DNA of 64,000 nucleotides, taken from positions 1-64,000 of the forward strand of contig NZ_BAWH01000020.1 in NCBI RefSeq assembly GCF_000586435.1, written 5' to 3'. Shown here one piece after another: positions 59,935 to 64,000 of this stretch. A program made the position numbers and the translations under genes. The notes beneath the pieces are model-generated. The model worked only from the letters and a program-made list of their open reading frames with translations, ran no database searches and was not told where the DNA came from. Each line of letters starts with the position of its first letter. Within the stretch, counting starts at the first letter, position 1. The stretch is from Psychrobacter sp. JCM 18901. Lineage in GTDB: Bacteria; Pseudomonadota; Gammaproteobacteria; Pseudomonadales; Moraxellaceae.

Positions 59935-61143
59935 ATGACTGACCCCGCTCTACATACGCTTATTACGACGACGTCAGCAGCATTGCTAGCGTACATTGCA
60001 CTGTGGTCAGGGCTACAAACGTTTAATGCCAATCCTACCAAGCGCTTTATGCGCATTTGGGTGAAGCTTGCATTATATTATGCCGCTTATACGATGCCTA
60101 TTTGGGCAGTATTGCTTATCATGGTTTGGTCACAGGACCTGATGCCGATGTTAGCGCAGCTATCACTACCTGCCGTACTGATGGCAATATTGATGATGGG
60201 CTTATACTTTTATACTGTCATTGTACAACCCAATCGCTTACGATTAGAGCATCATTCTATTGACTTAGACTTATCTACACCGCTCAAAGTCGCCGTATTG
60301 GCAGATTTGCGCATAGGAATATATGGTGGTAAGCCGCGTCATATTCGCAAGCTGGTCTCTACTATCAACGCCTTGTCAGCAGATGCCGTACTGATTACGG
60401 GCGACTGGCTATATTATCCAAGTGCAGACTTGGTGGGTCAATTAATGCTATTTAAAGGGGTGAATAAACCTGTTTACACAGTCATGAGCACCTCGGACTT
60501 GCGTTATCAATCTATGAATACGACCAAGCAAGGTCAGCCACTACTAGAAGATACATTGGCCAGTACTTTCGATGTGCTCGATATTAACTATATCGGTCAG
60601 CAATGTACGTCATTGCCACTCAAGTGTGCAAGAGCAACAAATAAAAAGTCAGTCGTCAATCAGTCGACTAATCAAACTAATAATCAAGACAATGTTGAGC
60701 AAGAAAACCCGAATATAAATCCACTAGTAGCAGTGCTTTGCGGCTGGCAAGATGTGCCTAAGCAATCTACAGATATTGAAACGTCAGAGGCGACTGATAA
60801 AGCAATGCTTGGAACAGAGATTGCCAATGCCACCAGTCCAGTGATTATTTTGGCATCACGATTTGATAGTATCAGTGATCTGCCAAAATCTTTACAACCA
60901 CGCCCTTTGTTGATAACCGGTGCTGCAAAGGCTATTCAAAAAAATATCCTGCTTGCTCAAAAACAGAACGATATTCGACGCAGTAGTGAGCAGTCAGGAT
61001 TGCTATATAACAGTCGCATGGGTAAGCAGCGCGGCTCATATCAACATGCAAGTGCACAGATATTTGTTAGTAGCGGCATCGGTACGAGAGGGTTGCCTTT
61101 TCGATTCTATCGACCTACTATCGATGTGTTGACGATTCGTTAA
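59935..61143 (+). CDS. membrane-anchored, degenerate metallophosphoesterase-like protein
   Basis: 402 aa, intact. Three N-terminal membrane helices (residues about 8-105) precede a calcineurin-like fold. Family landmarks are recognisable but altered: DLRIGIYGG in place of SDLHxG, ITGDWLYYPS retaining Gly-Asp, no GNHD, and no GHTHGGQ. The end SSGIGTRGLPFRFYRP is the classic C-terminal block of YaeI-type phosphoesterases. Loss of most metal ligands implies a pseudoenzyme or an altered site. An unusual Asn/Thr/Gln-rich insert (around residues 240-285) lies where the second half of the site should be. Confidence 0.7.
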   Translation: MTDPALHTLITTTSAALLAYIALWSGLQTFNANPTKRFMRIWVKLALYYAAYTMPIWAVLLIMVWSQDLMPMLAQLSLPAVLMAILMMGLYFYTVIVQPNRLRLEHHSIDLDLSTPLKVAVLADLRIGIYGGKPRHIRKLVSTINALSADAVLITGDWLYYPSADLVGQLMLFKGVNKPVYTVMSTSDLRYQSMNTTKQGQPLLEDTLASTFDVLDINYIGQQCTSLPLKCARATNKKSVVNQSTNQTNNQDNVEQENPNINPLVAVLCGWQDVPKQSTDIETSEATDKAMLGTEIANATSPVIILASRFDSISDLPKSLQPRPLLITGAAKAIQKNILLAQKQNDIRRSSEQSGLLYNSRMGKQRGSYQHASAQIFVSSGIGTRGLPFRFYRPTIDVLTIR

Positions 61144-61593
61144 TATTACATAAGAGACTTATCAGCGTACGTTGATTGCGCTAAACTGCTCCTTTAATGA
61201 TGTAAGTATTCATCTACAAGGTTTTAGTTCAAATTCTATAAATTTAAGCGAAAAGTAATACATGTTTTTTGGTACTAAAATTATGTGCTGACTGCCAATT
61301 GATTGATAGCGGTCAAATCAAAATATGCTACACTAACGAGCACTCTTATTATTATATTTCTGTCGGTTAGTAAGCAGGCCTATTACTCTTGGTAGATGGC
61401 CATCACGATACTGATATCGTAGATATAATCATCTATGATACAAACGCTATTATAGTAAGTAGAGACGCAGCATTAACATCAAGTAAGTTACGCCATTAGC
61501 GTTTATCAACGCATAGAAAGCAATGGCCACTTGCAAACGACCTATCATGTGACAGCTTTAATAAAAGCTAGGATAATACAGTAAGGCACGGTT
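61144..61593. promoter_or_regulatory. dapA upstream region
   Basis: 450 bp without a gene. A possible extended -10, TGCTACACT (61326-61334), has TTGATA (61303-61308) upstream at a somewhat long spacing of 20 bp. It would give a leader of about 250 nt. No riboswitch could be identified by eye. Confidence 0.4.
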
Positions 61594-62499
61594 ATGAGCA
61601 CAGCATACGACGAGATCAAAACCCGACTACAAGGCTCAATGGTAGCCTTGGTAACGCCCATGCACCCTGACGGTAAGGTCGATTATAAACGTCTCGCAGA
61701 TCTCATAGATTGGCAGATCGAGCAGGGCACGCATTGCCTTGTGGCTGTTGGTACTACTGGCGAATCAGCGACCCTATCTATGCAAGAGCATAGCGATGTT
61801 ATTCGCTATTTCGTTCAGCATGTCAAAGGTCGTGTACCGGTCATCGCGGGTACTGGTGCCAACAACACGATGGAAGCCATCAAGCTGACTCAGGATGCTG
61901 CCGATGCAGGCGCAGACTGTGCGTTGCTCGTTGCTCCTTACTACAATAAGCCGCCACAAGAAGGCTTGTTTCAGCATTATCAAGCCATTGCCAAAGCCGT
62001 AAATATACCGCAAATGCTGTATAACGTGCCTGGCCGTACAGTGGTTGATATCGCTCAAGCAACAGTCGAGCGTTTGTGTGATATCGATAATATCGTTGCT
62101 ATCAAAGATGCGACAGGATCTGTCGGTCGCGGTGAGCAATTGATCAAAGCCGTCGGTGACAGAATGGTTGTGTTATCTGGTGATGACGGCACTGCGCTTG
62201 ATCTAATGAAAGTAGGCGGCAAAGGCAATATCTCAGTCACTGCTAATGTAGCGCCAAAAGCCATGAGTGAGACTTTTTCTGCGGGTTTACGTGGTGACTT
62301 TGAAGCGGCTAATCAGATTCATGACGTGGTCAAGCATCTGCACCGCGACCTATTCATCGAATCAAGCCCTATCCCAGCTAAGTACGCGCTACATAAAATG
62401 GGTATGATCGATACGGGTATTCGTCTGCCATTAGTTTGGCTCGCGGAGCAGCATCATGCGACTATTGATGAAGCATTGGTTCGAGCAAACATACGATAA
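61594..62499 (+). CDS. dapA: 4-hydroxy-tetrahydrodipicolinate synthase
   Basis: Condenses pyruvate with aspartate semialdehyde, the first step of lysine and diaminopimelate synthesis. 301 aa. Schiff-base Lys171 in AIKDATG; Tyr143 in MLYNVPGRT; the GTTGES carboxylate-binding loop at 53-58; and YYNKPPQEG with the catalytic-triad tyrosine. Intact. Followed by a BamC-like lipoprotein gene and purC, the same order as dapA-bamC-purC in E. coli. Confidence 0.96.
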   Translation: MSTAYDEIKTRLQGSMVALVTPMHPDGKVDYKRLADLIDWQIEQGTHCLVAVGTTGESATLSMQEHSDVIRYFVQHVKGRVPVIAGTGANNTMEAIKLTQDAADAGADCALLVAPYYNKPPQEGLFQHYQAIAKAVNIPQMLYNVPGRTVVDIAQATVERLCDIDNIVAIKDATGSVGRGEQLIKAVGDRMVVLSGDDGTALDLMKVGGKGNISVTANVAPKAMSETFSAGLRGDFEAANQIHDVVKHLHRDLFIESSPIPAKYALHKMGMIDTGIRLPLVWLAEQHHATIDEALVRANIR

Positions 62500-62640
62500 A
62501 TTGATATTTAGCCAATTGATATTCGGCGATTTAAGACTTGCTGCACATTAGATGAGTGCCATTCGATCTAGTAGCAAGTCACCTTATCACGGTAAGTCAA
62601 TCGCCTAAATGAGCAATAACTGCTAACTCAGAGAGACAAC

Positions 62641-62970
62641 ATGATGACAATATCATCAAAAACAGTATCATCAAAAACGACAAAACTACTTCCTGCAATA
62701 CTGACCTTAGTTTTGGGTAGTACGTTGGTATTGAGCGGCTGCCAAGCGACCAAGAGCCTGCTTGGTAAGCGCGACAATGGCAGCTTAGACTATCAACAAA
62801 GCAAAAAGCTTGCACCGATAGAGCTGCCGGCTGCTCAAGAAACAGCGCCTTTCGTGCCTTTGTATCCGACCCCTAATGTGGGCGCGAACACGCTTAAACT
62901 ACAGAATGAGTCAGGTAATCAGTATCAGTTGCCAAAGCCTCAGCGTGCTGTTAGTAGCCCTTCAAACTAA
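62641..62970 (+). CDS. short BamC-like lipoprotein
   Basis: 109 aa. Signal segment LLPAILTLVLGSTLVLSGC with the lipobox cysteine near residue 35. The mature part, with SLDYQQSKKLAPIELP and FVPLYPTP, resembles the unstructured N-terminus of BamC that lies along BamD. The two helix-grip domains of E. coli BamC (344 aa) are absent. The position between dapA and purC is the bamC slot. A reduced BAM-complex lipoprotein is inferred; a simple unrelated lipoprotein is the alternative. Starts ATGATG; the first or second ATG cannot be told apart. Confidence 0.65.
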   Translation: MMTISSKTVSSKTTKLLPAILTLVLGSTLVLSGCQATKSLLGKRDNGSLDYQQSKKLAPIELPAAQETAPFVPLYPTPNVGANTLKLQNESGNQYQLPKPQRAVSSPSN

Positions 62971-63096
62971 TTTATTTCTTCATTTGTACCGCCGATTTTT
63001 ATGATTGTTGATTAAAATAATATCGATATTGTAATAAGAGTCAGCGGTCGCTGCGCGTTTTTACCACATAAGCTTGAACGAACAGGAACCCCCATA

Positions 63097-63811
63097 ATGC
63101 AAAAGCAACAACTGCTGTATAAAGGTAAAGCTAAATCTGTCTATGAAACAGAAGACAATGATCTTCTGATTTTGCACTTCCGTGATGATACCTCAGCGCT
63201 TGATGGTAAGCGTATCGAACAATTGGCACGTAAAGGTGTGGTTAATAACCGCTTTAATGCTTTTATCATGCAAAAATTGTCTGATGCTGGTATCGAAACG
63301 CATTTCGAAAAGCAATTGTCTGACGACGAAGTGTTGGTTAAACGCTTGGACATGATTCCTGTAGAGTGCGTGGTGCGTAACTTTGCAGCTGGTAGTTTGG
63401 TGCGTCGTTTAGGCTTAGAAGAAGGTCAAGCATTGACGCCGCCAACTTATGAGCTTTTTTTATAAAGACGATGCGCTAGGTGATCCGATGGTTAACGAAT
63501 CACTTTCTGTGTCTCTTGGTTGGGCGACCAAAGAGCAATTGGCTAAGATGGAAGAGCTAACCTATCAAGTCAACGATGTATTAAAGGCATTGTTTGATGC
63601 GGGTGATTTAATCTTAGTTGATTTTAAACTAGAGTTTGGCGTATTCCATGACCGTATCGTGTTAGGTGATGAGTTCTCACCAGATGGCTGCCGTATCTGG
63701 GACAAGAACACCAAGAAGAAACTTGATAAAGACCGTTTCCGTCAGTCACTAGGTGATGTGATCGAAGCTTATGAAGAAGTGGCTGACCGTATTGGTGTAC
63801 CATTAAAATAA
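63097..63811 (+). CDS. purC: SAICAR synthetase (frame broken once)
   Basis: ATP-dependent ligation of aspartate to CAIR in purine synthesis. Repaired length is 237 aa, identical to the E. coli enzyme. Motifs: [44 protein letters not shown] and [11 protein letters not shown], then [15 protein letters not shown]7 at 63455-63461 (expected T6) breaks the frame; repaired, it reads [17 protein letters not shown] terminator follows 25 nt after the stop. Confidence 0.96.
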
Positions 63812-63835
63812 GTATCAGATACTTAGCATAAAATA

Positions 63836-63862
63836 AAAACTGAGCCATGTGCTCAGTTTTTT
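63836..63862 (+). terminator. intrinsic terminator after purC
   Basis: AAAACTGAGC, 5-nt loop CATGT, GCTCAGTTTT plus T-run. Perfect stem. Confidence 0.92.
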
Positions 63863-64000
63863 ATGGCATTATATTTATGATGGTACCCTAGTGAGGACTC
63901 GAAACTTGGGCTGTAGGCTAATGGTATCAAGGTTTCAACTTATGGAAATAGTCATAGTGTACTTCGTGGTGTACCTGCCATACACATTCTATTCGTGATC

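Noticed and set aside
63870-64000. tRNA-like stretch near the window end (GAGGACTCGAAACTTGG)
   Set aside because: The T-loop-like TTCGAGTC on the minus strand has no pairing T-stem, and no acceptor or anticodon arms can be drawn.

Overview
The window looks like a chromosomal segment of a Moraxellaceae bacterium, most likely Psychrobacter. The reasons are protein similarity recognised by eye, moderate AT-richness, and Moraxellaceae-like gene orders: galU-pgi-ugd-like-pgm at the end of a capsule locus, pcnB-folK-panB-panC, ubiG-mupP-yciK, pabC/mltG/tmk and dapA-bamC-purC. No rRNA, tRNA, CRISPR array or prophage was seen.

Layout. (1) 1-11170 is the 3' end of a capsule/surface polysaccharide locus. 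A strikingly AT-rich cassette (a glycosyltransferase-like protein, an EcbF/BcbF-type HAD phosphatase, a nucleotidyltransferase-kinase fusion and a second nucleotidyltransferase) is followed by ugd, a family 2 glycosyltransferase, galU, pgi and a degenerate UDP-sugar dehydrogenase-like protein. The phosphohexomutase gene lies opposite, across a strong shared terminator. (2) 12.9-24.8 kb is housekeeping: mazG, a comEA-like gene, pcnB, folK, panB, panC, rapZ, yjgA, dsbA, ubiG, mupP, an SDR and a TraR/DksA zinc-finger protein, then a short MITE-like element. (3) 25-37.4 kb holds a COG0523 GTPase, ompR, tex, a repeat-containing exported protein, a saccharopine-dehydrogenase-like protein, a DUF1328 microprotein, phhB, a GNAT protein and a desaturase with its ferredoxin reductase. 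(4) 37.8-50.1 kb holds ettA, plsB, ybaK, a CHMI-like protein, an acyl-CoA dehydrogenase, a FUSC-like protein, aroE, a lipoprotein and pabC. (5) 50.1-52.7 kb is an accessory island between pabC and mltG. It carries a DpnI-type methyl-directed restriction endonuclease, a DpnD/PcfM-like small protein, and two diverged paralogues of an unrecognised family. Each paralogue is preceded by the same 50-bp element bounded by inverted TGATCG/CGATCA arms. (6) 52.8-63.9 kb holds mltG, tmk, an NhaP-type antiporter, a DegP/MucD protease, a degenerate metallophosphoesterase, dapA, a short BamC-like lipoprotein and purC.

A dominant technical feature is about 44 single- or double-base indels that break otherwise well-conserved and often essential genes (galU, pgi, pcnB, panB, ubiG, plsB, aroE, tmk, purC and others). 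Nearly all apparent insertions are in A/T runs of 7-8, and nearly all apparent deletions are in very short runs. I read these as sequence or assembly errors, so broken genes are annotated across their full span with the position of each break. Protein lengths are given for the repaired frame.
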